DNA of 64,000 bases. Source: Phoebastria nigripes (taxonomy: Eukaryota; Chordata; Aves; Procellariiformes; Diomedeidae). Location of the stretch: the NCBI GenBank assembly GCA_035582835.1, contig JAYKAV010001000.1, positions 3,111,253-3,175,252 on the forward strand, read 5' to 3'. Below, one piece after another: positions 10,501-23,500 of this stretch. Every line of letters starts with the position of its first letter. The stretch's first letter is position 1. Below the pieces are notes generated by a model, which saw only the letters and a list, made by a program, of their open reading frames with translations, did not search any database and was not told where the DNA came from. A program made the position numbers and the translations under genes.

Positions 10501-13500
10501 ACATTATACATTCATGTTTTCAAATATAAGATGTAAAAAAAATACAAATATAAATTCAATGCAGCAATCTCTTAATGAGCAAAGCAATTATGGCATAGGA
10601 AAAATGAAGGAATTAGCCTTCTAAAAAATTTTCAGTATTCACAAGCCCAGGGCTTCAGAGTCTGGTTGAGACATGTTTTTGTGCAGATCCTCTATAAAGA
10701 AGTGGAATGAAATGTGAGTTATTAGTGGAAGTCAGGGAAAACATGCTTAAAAAGAGAGGCTTGAACTACAAGGTGCATTAAATTTAGAACATAAATGATA
10801 AAATACTGGATTTTCAAGACTGGGATTGAAACCTTGCAGGAAAAGATTTCTTACAGTATTTTGTTTCTTCTGCATCTATTTAGAAACCATATTTTAAAAA
10901 ACCCCAAACCAACAAACAAAAACCACCGCAACAACAACTAACCCTAAAGATATGCATTAGCAATTCAAAACTTTAGCAAAATAAGGTTTTTTTTAAAGTC
11001 CAGTTTTAAAAATGACTGAAGCTTCCTGGTGCTTGCATAGTATGGTATCTCCTAGATTATGGCAGCTGACACATTCATAGCATAAATTCCCATTTTTCTG
11101 CTTTTTGCCATTTTCTTTGAGGTCTCTATGCGGCCACTGATTAGTATGATTAGTAAACTGAATTTAACAAAAGTTCAGATACAGCCAGGAACACTATAAG
11201 AGAGCATTATACATATATATATATTGTTAGCATTTTTCATGAAAGAAGGAAGAATGTATGAAAGGAATAAAGTGTATTTCAGATGGAAAGGAACTGTAAT
11301 CATGGAATAAATTCAAAAGGTCATCAAATGTGCAATATGAGCAGCTGGGGAAATTAGATGGAGAAGAAACACAAGTAATTTTTAAAATTTACCAAGTAAA
11401 AATGATCATACTAAAGCATGCAGAGTTGTCAGTGTTCTTCCCTTAACAGGACACTAGCTCTCCAATGCCAGATGGATGGCTAGACAGATCTATTCTATTA
11501 ATACAGTTTTTCTGTTTTGCAGAACTGGACTATCTCCATTTATATGTGTATCACAGGGAAAAGGCCATCTGCATGTCATAACAAAGTAGGTCCTGCTGAG
11601 TACACTCAGTGCAGATACGAACTTACACAAGAAAGTAAAAGCTCGTAGCCGCACGGAGAGCTATTCTGTAGCCATCTACCAGGATATGGTTCATGGACAA
11701 GACCTCCTGAGATCAGTCAGTAACTTTCCTTCCTTCACCAAATACAAGCTCTGACATGAGCTCTGTCTGCATGCTCCCTTGCACAGTCCCGTACAGCACA
11801 CCATCACAGGCAGATTCAGCTGTGGAACATATGTTCAGTTACATTTCACAGCAAAACTGAAAATGCAGGTTCTGGAAAATCTAGAAAAACAAGCATTGCT
11901 GGCCAAACATGCTGTGCTAAATGTAAACTCAGCATTTTGATCAGAAACATGGCACATAACTTTAAAAAACAGATTTTCGAAGGTACCAGACACACAAGTA
12001 TTGTCATCTGGTATGACTGTAGTCTTCTCCTTGGCAGCATCTCAGTACTGGAACTGTACTCCAAAATTCAATACAGCACTGGAGAACAGGCATGCAACAA
12101 ACTATCAGGTATCACTGTTTTTTGATCTTTTAACCTATTAGCATTTTCTGTAAGAGAACCCTTAAGAGAAACTCATCCATGTAAGAGCAGAGCTGCACCA
12201 TTCAAAGGACTGACGCTCTTTCCATCCACTTCCTTTTCTACTTGGTATCGTACAGTGGGTCCCAAAGAAACAGGAAATGGCAGTGGCTTGGGAAGGTCAA
12301 GCGCTTGATGAAAAGAAAATGTTGCTGAATTAGAAGGTAATATGTGGGTGAAAAGAAAGGGTATGGCGTTGTGTGATTGTGGGAAGAAAAGGAGGGAAAA
12401 GATGGAGAGAGATTTAGGGCAAGAAATGAGATTAAGAAAGTGTTGTTTGGGCAAGGCTAACAAAGGATTTAAAGGAGAAATGAGTAAAGTAGTATTGAAA
12501 GAGAAGTAACTATGCTGGTTTTGAATATCTGCAACTAAAGGCTATATTGACAGAATTATTTTTTTTTTTACTGATGAGGGTCTTTCAAGGCTTTTGTGAG
12601 AGGAGGGACTGAAAAAGATTAATTGACTTTTCAGTTTTTAATCAAGTGTTTCAGAGCGATTCTGCTTTACAAATATATGCAAAAAGTTTAGTTTTATTCT
12701 GCTACAGAACAGGAATTAATTTTCAAAACCTTAAAACCAGAGTTGCACATCTCCTGATAGCAAGGTGAGGTATAGCTGGGTTATTAATGTTAAGGAAAAA
12801 CAAATAATTTTGAGAGGAGTGATGAGACACACAATGTGGGAGGAAAATAAAGGGCAGTAATGTCCTATGTTCAAATTAACTTCAGGGATTAGGCTTGATT
12901 CTGATCTCGTTTGTGCAATCTGTTGCAGTTTCATAGCAGTTACGTTAAATTTAAATGGAATTTAGTGGGACTTGAATTAAGAGTTTGACCTTACCAATAC
13001 TGTAAACTACCAGAACTGGAGACCCATGTCTTTGGGTGTCAGTTAACATACAGATCTAGCAGCTGGCATTTTTGCTTTGTTCGCTGTGTTAAAGGGGCAA
13101 GGATGTAAATGCTTCATATGAAAACTATTTGCAGTGGTAAAGTAATTCTGAAACAATTAGTAGAATATTTAATTTAATCATACAGTCAAAAGAATAAATA
13201 CCTCTTTTGTTATATACCCTGGGGCTTTTTGCCAGTTCATTAATGCAAATGTACAATCCGCAAGGAGACATAATACGTTCTGTTTTGGTGTCCTATCATA
13301 TCAAGTGCTTTTGTTTTGGTAAACAGAAAATTAACTCTATTTTTCTGAACATATATCTAAACGTGGAAGTTGCTAAAGTAATCTCTTTAAACACTATGCA
13401 AGCTTACCTTGATCAATTCCATTTAAATCAAAGTAAATTAATAGGGAAGTCTTTCAAAAGCACTGAAATCCCATTTTCAGAAAGAATATGTGCACTTAAA

Positions 13501-14700
13501 GACTTGTGTTTCAATGCAAGATAAGGTTACTACAGCTCTTAAAGCATTTAGGTAGTTTTGAAGAACAAATCTGAGATGTTCAGGTTTTTTTGCCCCCTCA
13601 AAAATATTTAGCTATCGGAACAAAATTCAGATTGTGTTCTTAGGCTGGGACAGAAGAGAATTCAGCAGCCCTGAAATATTTTTTTTCCTTTTATGGTACC
13701 ATTGAATGAAATGAACTCCCTCCAAAGAAAGCAAGCAACAGAGCAGCCTCTTACCCCTCCATCCACCAACAAAAAATACCTCTGGCATTTTATCCTAAAC
13801 TGGAATAGACTCACTGTATTCCACTGAAATGCACATCTTCACGCTTGCAGAAACTATGCTCTACAGGGCCAAATACTGGTCTGTTTGAAATCGACATAGA
13901 ACCTTTCACTGATTTCATGGGGTCAGCATTTCACCTACCAGATTTCATACACATTTCCTCTGAACACAAAAGGTGCAATTTTTCTTCAGAAGCATGGATA
14001 CTTATATGTCTGTAAGACTATGTATAGGTAGAGATGCATGTAGCTAGAGTTTTCAGGTCAAATAGATTCTTAAATCTTTCCTACAATCTGCATCCCTGGC
14101 AATGGTTGCACACCAAGCACAAACACATATACAGAGGCAAGTTTTTCTTTGATGAGCACACACTTTAAAAGTGAAAAACAAAGGGTCATGACAAAGAGTG
14201 TAAAACACAAAGTGAACAGGATGATGAATAACAGAGCCCACAGTCCTCTCTAAACAGAGATACCTTATTTATACAAGCCAAACTAAAATGACAGACAGCT
14301 TGGGGTTTTACCGTGAATGCATTTTTAACAGCAAACAAGATGAACGTATATTTTTCATTCACAGAAAAAGCTATTGTTTATTAATTTCTACTCTGTTTAA
14401 AGTTTTAGACCATTTTTTATAAATTACATTTGAAATTATTCTTTTAGTTTCATACTAAAAGAAATTTAAAAAACAATTCAATAGTAGTAGCAGAAATCTT
14501 ACCAAATTTAACAAGTTTTCAGGGGAAGTTGAGTCCACAGTCTATCTCTTGTACTTTTCAAAAACCTTCCCCCTTGGAAAATATTAACATTCTGACCAGT
14601 AATACTGACTATTAGGCATGAAGCATTCCCCACTGTATGGCTGTATACCACAATAGTTACTCCACCAAAGTATCTTCTAAGTTCTTTGCTAATTTTGGAG
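7506..14700. other. Long AT-rich stretch without recognisable genes
   Basis: No gene is supported. It holds a 23-T run at 9607-9629, A/C-rich low-complexity patches near 10350-10370 and 10895-10940, a TA-repeat at 11213-11224, and a perfect short palindrome at 8933-8952. At 12950-13010 a GTGGGACTTGAATTAAG string looks like part of an old dispersed repeat. Open frames here (up to 105 codons at 13207-13524) show no domain. Confidence 0.5.
9607..9629. repeat. Poly-T tract
   Basis: Twenty-three uninterrupted T. It could be the poly-A tail of a minus-strand retrocopy, but the sequence to its right is not recognisable as a processed gene, and no flanking duplication is clear. Confidence 0.9.
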
Positions 14701-14739
14701 AAGTTGGACCGTTGCTAAGAATTTATCCATGAACATCGC

Positions 14740-16000
14740 TATCATCCTCATTAATGTCTCCTTTTCCCCAAAGTGTTTACAATATAACCACAGTATTCAA
14801 GTATATATTTCTACACAAAATATATATATANTCTACCTTTGTCTATTTACTGGTAATCTTTTTTGATTCTTATTTCTCTCCAGTCCCGTCTGCTTCTAGC
14901 CAGGTTCTCTGCAATTTTCCCCTCTTTCTCTTTTCCATACATACTTGCCCTCTCTAGGTCTAGTGAAGGAATGCCTTCCCTAGGCACAGAATTGTAATCT
15001 TAAAATATTTTCCAAACCACCACTCATTTATCTGACAATTCACTCAAGCATTACTCCCGCAAATTTATTAATGGCTTCTGATTGTGATAAATAAACTACT
15101 CTTTAACCTCTTTTGCTGGTAGAGGCCTCATCTTCACCACCTTCTTCATAAACTGATACTTAATTTTTCCCACGAGAATAAGTATCTCTGAGAGCAACAA
15201 GGCAGTTGCCCAAATTCTCACAGTGTTATTAATCTTGGTCATGTGGTTTGCCATCCGCTCATTTAAGAGCCTTTCATACCTTACCCTATCTATTCACTTT
15301 GTTTTCTTTTAAATTCTTTCCAGAGGCCTTTTAACATGCTGACATGCAACACTACAGAAACCGTTTGGTAATTTGTACATTCCTTCCAGCCACCTTTCCT
15401 TCACACTATGTCAATCTCACTCAATCAGTAGATCACTGTCCAGTTTTCCTCCCTGCACCCTAATCCATTTTAAGTTCTGCTAGCATATCATCCACTTTTG
15501 AAACGTTTATTTTTGANCCTTTCAGTGGGAGACATTACTCCAGATTTTCATGGATATAGTTTATTTCACCTGCGCAATCAATACTATTTAACAATGTTTT
15601 ATCTTCTTCAAAGTATTTTTATTCAATCACATGCTTTTCTTCTCTCGGGATTTCTCTAGTTGCTGATTTAATAACCTTAGTTGGCAGTACAAAATCTCCT
15701 ATCAATAAGATTCTTACTCAGACATCTCTCCTGAGCTACTGCTCTCTTTGTTATGATCTTCTAATTCTGGCCTGCTCTCTTGATTTCATATGACCAGTTT
15801 CAAATTTGTTTATTAAGTTTTTTCTTTGGACTTCATTTCTGTCCTCAGTAATCTTAAACACTTTGTCTGAGAACCATTTTCTTTCTTGATCCAATTCTTC
15901 ACTGCTTACATTCTCAGCTATGCCCATGAGGGTTACCTTAGTAACTTCCCACTTAACACTAAGCTCTTGCCCCTCCTTTAGCTTCTACAGTGTTCAAAAA
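14740..16000 (-). pseudogene. Possible decayed coding sequence or unknown retroelement, minus strand
   Basis: I do not recognise the product. The + strand is strikingly pyrimidine-rich over more than 1 kb, so the minus strand is purine-rich and lysine/glutamate-rich when translated. Two open stretches stand out: 15751-15984 (77 codons, containing ENVSSEELDQERKWFSDKVF) and 15096-15293 (65 codons, containing NERMANHMTKINNTVRIW), in different frames and each bounded by stops. Both look protein-like (charged, helical) rather than low-complexity. This fits a dead processed gene or an unclassified ancient transposon, but purine-rich DNA also gives K/E-rich translations by chance. No poly-A tail or terminal repeat was found. 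Confidence 0.25.
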
Positions 16001-19000
16001 TGACAATTGACATCAGCCATATTTGTTCAAATAGTAATTCAGTGAAATTTCAGTAGAGCCAGGACTCTAACTTCTTCATTTTAAATTTAAAATGTAGATA
16101 CATACAATCAGCTATCTGAATCACAATTTTCTCCAGGATAAATTCTGCAACTGCAGATGAATACTCTCCATGTTGAGACCAACACAGAGTAATCTAACTT
16201 CTTGAATAGTAGTTTGATANTGTCTGGACAGCCTCCTTATAAAGAAGGAATAGTGGCTTTGAATTGACATGCTACAGCTATAGCGTATTTTATTGCTACA
16301 ATAAACCTGTAACTATTAAACTAATTAAACAATGAGTATGATGTGCCTGAGCTTTTAGCAAGTGAATGTGGGTTAGTTATTTTATGATATCTGACTCAGC
16401 TACTTCAGATGAACTGACCAGAGAGAATACCCACATTGCTAGGAGAGCACTTTCAGAGCAGACACATACTGAACTTTCCTTTCCTATTCCCAGTGTCACT
16501 AACCTAGTTTAAAGTGATGTGACATCACTAGAGAGAAGCAAAATCCTACCTGAACAAGAATTTTCCCTTATTTATTACATCTCAGTAAGACTCAATCCTG
16601 CAGGCATATATGCCTAGGTGTAACTGTATTTATGTGAGGAATATAAAAAGCATTAGAAATGTGAAAAGCTGTTTCAATGTGTATTTGCACAACTGTGACT
16701 ACAGCNAGTAAGGTCCTGTGAACTTTCTGAAGGATAAAGAGTAAAGCCATCCAAAAAACAAAGTGAGGGCAGCTAACTGGTAAAACATCAAACTTCTTGT
16801 CAATTTTCAATTATCACCCATGAATTATATCCATTTATAGTAAGTCAAGACTGTTTTTTAAGAAAGTAAGAACAAATTAAAAGCCACATAAGGAAATGTT
16901 ATTAAAGACCAGGGGATAGCAAAGGAATAGAGGGGGAAAATCAGAAAAATGTATTACTAGAAATTTAGGAAACACTTCTATCCTAAGAATTTATTTTTAA
17001 TAGAATTCTTTATGATTATATTTGATTCTAACTGGCACAGTGAGGTTTTAATTGACTTTCTCCATATTTTACTTCCCTCTCCCTACTTATTTATGATGAC
17101 TGGGCATATAGGGACTATAAATGGTGAATCAAATTTTCCAGTAATTACTTTTGAACTCTTTACTGCCCACAATCTACAAAAGCCAAGGTCACAAAAGTTG
17201 CCACTTACTGCTGATCATAACAGGTCTACCTTTCTCACATCCTAAAATCTGAATCTAAAAAGAAGAGTAAAAATGGAAAAATGCCAAGTATTCAGAGAAT
17301 CAAGAGGCCTTAAATGAACTTCTGGATGCCGAGCCTTTTTTGGGGAAAAAAAAATTTTAAAAATCTGCCTCTAAAGGACCAGGAACAACCTACAAAAACT
17401 ATCTTCCTTATTTAATCCTGCCGTGTTTATTAGGACATCTCTTCACCTGCTTTGTACTTTAGTGTGCTGATGACCTTACTTATAGAAGCAGGCTGTAAAC
17501 TTCTGCTTGATTTCTGCCTGCACTGATAAAGAAACAAATTTCTGCACTCAGGATTACNTGCTTTGAAGACAGTAAGGTAATTCAGATAGAAATTTCATAT
17601 TCCAATGATGGCCTGAATATGGAAAAAACCACTATGGCAATAAAATAAAGAAGGGTAAATCAGTTGAATACATAAAAAGACAACCATTTCGAGGAGGTTA
17701 CATCCACCAACTAGGTTTTATAAACTATTGCAATAAAAATCAGTGAATTTCTATTTACACAGGTTAAAAGGGCAAATTTAATGGACTGGATTATGCCCAT
17801 TGATTTGTTTCATTAATTTAATTTTACAACTTTGTAAAGATTTTAATAGAAGATTTAAGATGTGGCATGAGCTTCATATATTTGGTATTTAGCAACTATG
17901 CAAAACAGTAGATTCATTTCATAAGGCTTAAAGGGGGAAAAGACTATAACAGAATTGGCCTGCAGTCCAGATACATACGTACACTGGGAAATTCAGAATT
18001 CTTAGTGAGCAGAAAAAGAATTCAGAATTTTTATATTTCTTCTCAAGCAAAACAGATTTTTCCCAGGTAATTACAAAAGTCCCTCTCACACTGACAACTA
18101 GAAAGCATTTAATATGTATTACTGAATATTGTCATTTTTAAAAATCTTTTTCATCAGCTAGTGAGGATCAAAGCAACTATTAGATGCACTGTTTCATCTT
18201 TGAAGTGATAGGAAATGACATAAGAGTCTGATGTGGAAAATTAGATGTAAGAAAATTCCATGAACAAATTGGCAGGATTGACTTATCCTTCAAAAAATGA
18301 TAAATATGTTTTATTTTTAAGTTTCATACCCATTACGTGATGTGCTTTTTTGTGAGTTTTCTAATGAGATTGTGAAGACAAAGTTTTCTCTTAAAAGACG
18401 ACCATCATAGAGCTCATAATCCTTTTCTAACCTTTTGCTTGAATGCAAGCACTTTCATTTGACAAGTAGGAAATACCAGTATCAAAATGCAAACCTCACT
18501 GTCTCACAAACCACCAAGATTGTCTTCCTAAAGTTCCCTTTTCTGTCCCATTGACAGGCAAGGAAAGTTCAGATATTGTTTCACATGCTCAGTGATCCAT
18601 CATGAACAAACTGGAAGGACTTTAGGCTAGATTTATTTAGACATGTATTCCTTCTGTTTTTTTTTTCCACATAATTTTCTTTACACAAATATTCTCTCAT
18701 GAATTTAAAGTCCCAAGGATCATATTGTGGAGTTCAGAATACTAAAAACTCCTGTAAAGATTTGATTAAGATGAAGCTTTATTTTTTGGAACTAAAACCT
18801 TTCTTTACACAGATGCATTAAGATACTGTAAAGTTCCAACTAAAGTGCAAGCATACATGATATATGTACCCCATTTATAGTACATGCAGACCATTTGTCA
18901 GCTACACTAGCAAATCTAATTAAATGTTCTGTTTTGTATTTATGTAAAGAAATAAGTTTTTGTGGTGCCTTTTTTTTCCCTCCAAGGAAGTGTAAGAATA

Positions 19001-20040
19001 ATATTGTTTGTGTTACCCAGATTAGAAAGAGTTATAAAATAAGTACCTAGGATAATTTGAATAAACAGTACCTAAAGATTTATTATTCAGAAGCAAGGGA
19101 AAGAAGTTGTTGGACTGGATTATCAAGAAGTTACCTGAAAAAAAAAATTACAAACAATTAAACTATCGAGGGAAAGGATACAAATTATTGCATGGGGATT
19201 TAGAGGCATAGCTATGTAACGCGCTGTAAATTAAAGTCATTTATAAAGTACAACTGGAAACCATATATAAGAACAACTGCTTAGTCAGCAAAGGTGAGTC
19301 AAATTATTTGCCACTGCAAGAACAATTCCATGGGATAGCTCACTGCATGCTTATCAAGTGTCTGCTGTTGTCAAAATATTCAAAACCACTAATATGCCCT
19401 GAAGACAGCCACTAAGTTCATTGTCACTGGAACACTCTTGGCTACTTTCTCTGCAGGGGTAAAAGACGACACAGCCAAAAGACTAGCTGCGTCGATATAC
19501 AAAGTTCCCTTAACACTCCCTCTCTGTTCTCTGTCACTATTAAAAAGGTAAATTATATATGGTAATGATGGGAAGGAAGGTGCTTTAGAGCAACGATCTA
19601 ACAGAGATCTGAGAAATAAAAGTAAGGGAGTTAGTGGACTGTTTTAGAGGGGGAAAATGTAGCTGATCCTCCTTTCACATGAAGGATATCACATTAGTAT
19701 GTCTGGTATCTGGAAGATCTCCATCCAGTCTACAGCTGCAGAAAAGTTGATTTGAAATTAGGTATAATTAAACTTGTGAGTTATTTATGTGCAACATGCA
19801 TGGTTTACATCTTCCTGTTTTCCCAGAGTCTTACATCTCACCAAATAGGAAAAAGATATAATTTTTCTTCCTCCGGTACAATTTACATTTACCTGGTAAC
19901 TGAGTACCACAGCTTTAGGTTGGTCAAAAGAGAGAGCTACAGAAAGGTAAGTTCTTTCAGGTCACTGAACAAAGTGAGTCTACAGGTTCCCTATAGTCTA
20001 CAGGGAGGTCTATAGTCTCCTTCAGGTTTGCTTTGCCCAC
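16001..20040. other. Unannotated AT-rich DNA
   Basis: Apart from the possible repeat remnant at 16585-16720, nothing is recognisable. No open frame exceeds about 90 codons, and none has a recognisable domain. Confidence 0.5.
16585..16720. repeat. Possible ancient palindromic amniote repeat remnant
   Basis: The string ACTCAATCCTGCAGGCATAT, followed by GTAACTGTATTTATGTGAGG and a partly complementary second half, resembles an old hairpin-type dispersed repeat seen in bird and reptile genomes. I cannot name the family; the assignment is from memory of its arms and is weak. Confidence 0.3.
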
Positions 20041-20565
20041 TTCATTTACAATTTGGCACTGATAGCTCCCCTTCACTTCTCTAGTGTGGCTGAGCAGCCA
20101 GGTCAGGCACTGCTTCAAGAGGGTAAGCTGAGCCAGGAGCTCACTATGAAAACAAGGCAGGCAGCCACAGATGTTTCACGGACAAAAGGGCAGTCCCACC
20201 ATACCGGAGCAAGGCAAGCAGAGCAAATCCAGTGAGGGAAACCAGGTTTAGCCAAGAGTCCAGATCACCAGACAGGTCCAAGTTCAAGGCAGAGAATCAA
20301 GTCCCTGGGACAGGGTCCAGATCAGCCAGGACGCAAGCATGGCTGCAGCATAGCTCAGACAAGGACCAAGGCCAAAAGCCTCAGCTTTAAACACTGCTCC
20401 CAGGTGAGGAGGTGGGATCCCCNGTAAGGCTACTCAGCAGAGCTCAGACAGCTCTCTTCACAGCCACACACCTGCACCACTACCTCAAGCTGGCTCCCAA
20501 GCCTGGGCAGCTAAGCCCTCAGGTGGAGGGGATGTGCTCAAAGCCTTGACACCCAAGCTTCACAC
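20041..20565. other. GC-richer block of unknown origin
   Basis: About 0.5 kb that is clearly richer in G and C than its surroundings, with an abrupt start and end. It contains imperfectly repeated strings such as TCCAGATCA (20259-20267 and 20316-20324), CAAGTTCAAGGC and ACCAAGGCC. The composition and edges suggest an inserted repeat. The ends do not show LTR (TG...CA) or CR1 signatures that I can recognise, and I cannot place it in a known family. The + frame at 20053-20235 has no domain. Confidence 0.4.
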
Positions 20566-23500
20566 AAATGTGCCAAACAAGGGTTATTATGCAAGATCAC
20601 TACACAAACGTTCTCTGACTTTTTGGGGGACCCAACAGACTAGTAGCTGAAAGGTTTAAGGAATGGAAAGAGAGTCTTTCTTGGCCCTCCTATACAAAAG
20701 GAAAATTTCACAGTAGATCTTTAGGGTGAAACGCATAAAGCTTTAAAAGAATCCAGGCTTTGTCTCATTTTTGTGGTATCACTGTTAAATGCAAGAGTGT
20801 CTAACAATACAGATCTTGTAATATTGCCTAAAATATTATGTATTTATTTTCATCAACAATCCCATTTCATATTGCTATATAAGTAAACATACTATACGGT
20901 ATCGCATAAGAGTGCTCATAATGGAAAAACATAGCTAAAATCCCCAAATCCCAATATTACTTCATTTTTATAGATTATAGGATTTAATACATATGATAAT
21001 GTGTTCTTACAATACATTGGAGAGAAAGAGTAGAAGAATAAAGAAGTCATTTCCATAAGCTCTAGATTTGCCGTGCTATGAGATTCATTCTCAGATCTTC
21101 CCTTGTCATTATAGTCTCTTCATGTTTTAAAAAGATTCTGAAAAGCTGGAGAACTATTGAGAATATAAACTGTATTATACATGGATTTTTTTTTTTTTTT
21201 CTCCTGAAAACCTTATACAATATAATCAACACTTTTGAAGCATTGAATACATGCTTTTCTTTTAATGGCATTTCTCGGCATTGCAAGGGTAAAACAGGTA
21301 TACTAAATAGCAAGTGATACAATGGTTACCATGGTTAAGATCTGCAGTCTTTTTATATTGAATGGTAAATACTTAAATATTTGTATATAATCCAACAAGT
21401 GGACAGAGCAGGAACAAATCAGCCATGTGAATGTAGGTCTCTTTCTCCTCATTTTAACTTGCTCCTATAACCAACTTTCCCCTTCACAATTGCTGTTATT
21501 TTCCTCCCCACTTTTGAAGAGGAAAGTGAAGCTTATTCTTGCCTCTAAAAAGGAAAATGATAAAGTGAAGATTATGGGATACCTGTAAACCCAGATTTCA
21601 GCTGGAGGTGAGAGGTTCTCAGTATTTCTCACACATCTCAGTTCATTACTAGAGGAATCTTTATTTCAGACACTCATGATTTACAGGTTTTTTATTTGAC
21701 CTCCATAAATAATATGCCAAAACAATAGACAAAAGTCTTTTGAATCAAATCAAAACAGTTCTGGGTACCACTACATTAAAATACACATCTTCAGAAGAAA
21801 ATATAATCTGTGAATTTTATGATCAACCTAGACAACTTGTTAAGCAAAGTGAAGTAATTCAGTTATTTGAATAAATAACTCATATAAAGCAGACATTCCA
21901 TATTTGACTGTAAAATACTATTAGAAAATTTCTTGTACTGTTTTTTAGCTGTGCTGACATGCAGGTGATAAACTGGAAATAACATTTACTCCATGCAGGT
22001 TATAAACACTCAGGAACACAAACCACTTATTTAGATGCTTATATTTGAATTTAGTTGCCTCATTTCAGACACATGGAAGTTGCTTAGAATCCTTCAAAGC
22101 AGGACATTGTATTTAAATGCTTTAAAATAAATTTCACAAGCAAATTAAGTGTAAAGGGAAGTGTCACATTTTCAGAACAGTTTATCAACAAAATTTTTTT
22201 TTTTTTTAAAACTAACATTTACAATCCTATGGGATACATAGACTCTAGCATTTGATAGCATTTTCTGAAGAAGATGAATTAGTGATAGGATACATCACTC
22301 AGCCTAAGCATAGGGCCTTCAAATTGCTACAGTTAGGCAAAATGACAGTTTGGCTCATGCAATTGCCAATTTGCCAGGTATTTTTTATATGTTTATATCA
22401 TAGAAAACAAATTATTTTTGCCAAATGCTAAATTTCCTTTACATTAGACAGTATTTATGTTACACTCTTTTTTTAGAATATCTGCCTTCGCTGTAGATCT
22501 GGAAGTATTTTTGCAACGCCCTGCCTCTGCAGCCTAGATTGATTTGTGGAAAAGAATGGCTTGGCAAGTAAAAGGAGGGGAAGATACTTTTTAAACCTGT
22601 CATGGGCATTTCTATGTATTCTGTGGTATTTGAATTGTATGTCCTTTCTGACAAAAAGGCTATTGCCTGCTGTGAAATAGATCAATGGGTGATATTGTGC
22701 AGTGATTGCTATTTGTTTAAGAGAAATCTGACTGACCCACTTCCTGTAATGCATAAAAAATAAATGACAGAAGTAATATTTTTGTTCTTGTTTCACTTTC
22801 ATTCATCTTATTTGATCAGCACTGAACAAAACTGACATCTCATCAAACCCAAAAGGGTATTTCTGCACTAGGTTCATCAGAGGGTGGCATTTAAAACACA
22901 GACATTGCAGGAACAAATGTATTTGCCAGCTCTGTCCATCGATGTAAACCTGACCTTTATCCTGTAGATTTATTGACACTGTGCTGCTTTGTATCATATT
23001 TCATTACTATGTGGAAAGCCTGGAAGGTCCTCCCTGTAAAACCACTTTTGATTTTGATCTGCAAATTTTTGCATCTACAGTAGATTCATCTAAAGACTGA
23101 GAAAACCTTAATATGTCTTAATCTTACATAAAACAAGATGACTTAATCACACTTTTTAAAATGGCTCCACATTGGTCTGTCTTTCAGTTGCACCAGTTCT
23201 TTGGGACATCACACAAGGAGAATAGCATCACTCAGTTGCATTTTCCTACAGTCTCTTTCACCTCCCCCTCAAACCCAATACACTGATAATCCTGTTCCAG
23301 GAAAGAAGAATCTAATACATATAGTCTTATAATTAGGATTTACAAGTTTAAAATAGTCAACTAAATTCCACGTACAAAAGATGATCTAGGCTCCAATACT
23401 ACATTACTAAAACAGTAATGGATTTGCCTTGTTGTTATGCAGTATGTTTCCACTTTGTTCCTACAATCACCTAGGAGACATGTAAGCCTTTTAATAAACA

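Noticed and set aside
12173..12463. Minus-strand open frame rich in Ser, Leu and Pro
   Set aside because: Reflects a purine-rich + strand (GAAAAG-type low complexity) rather than a coding signal.
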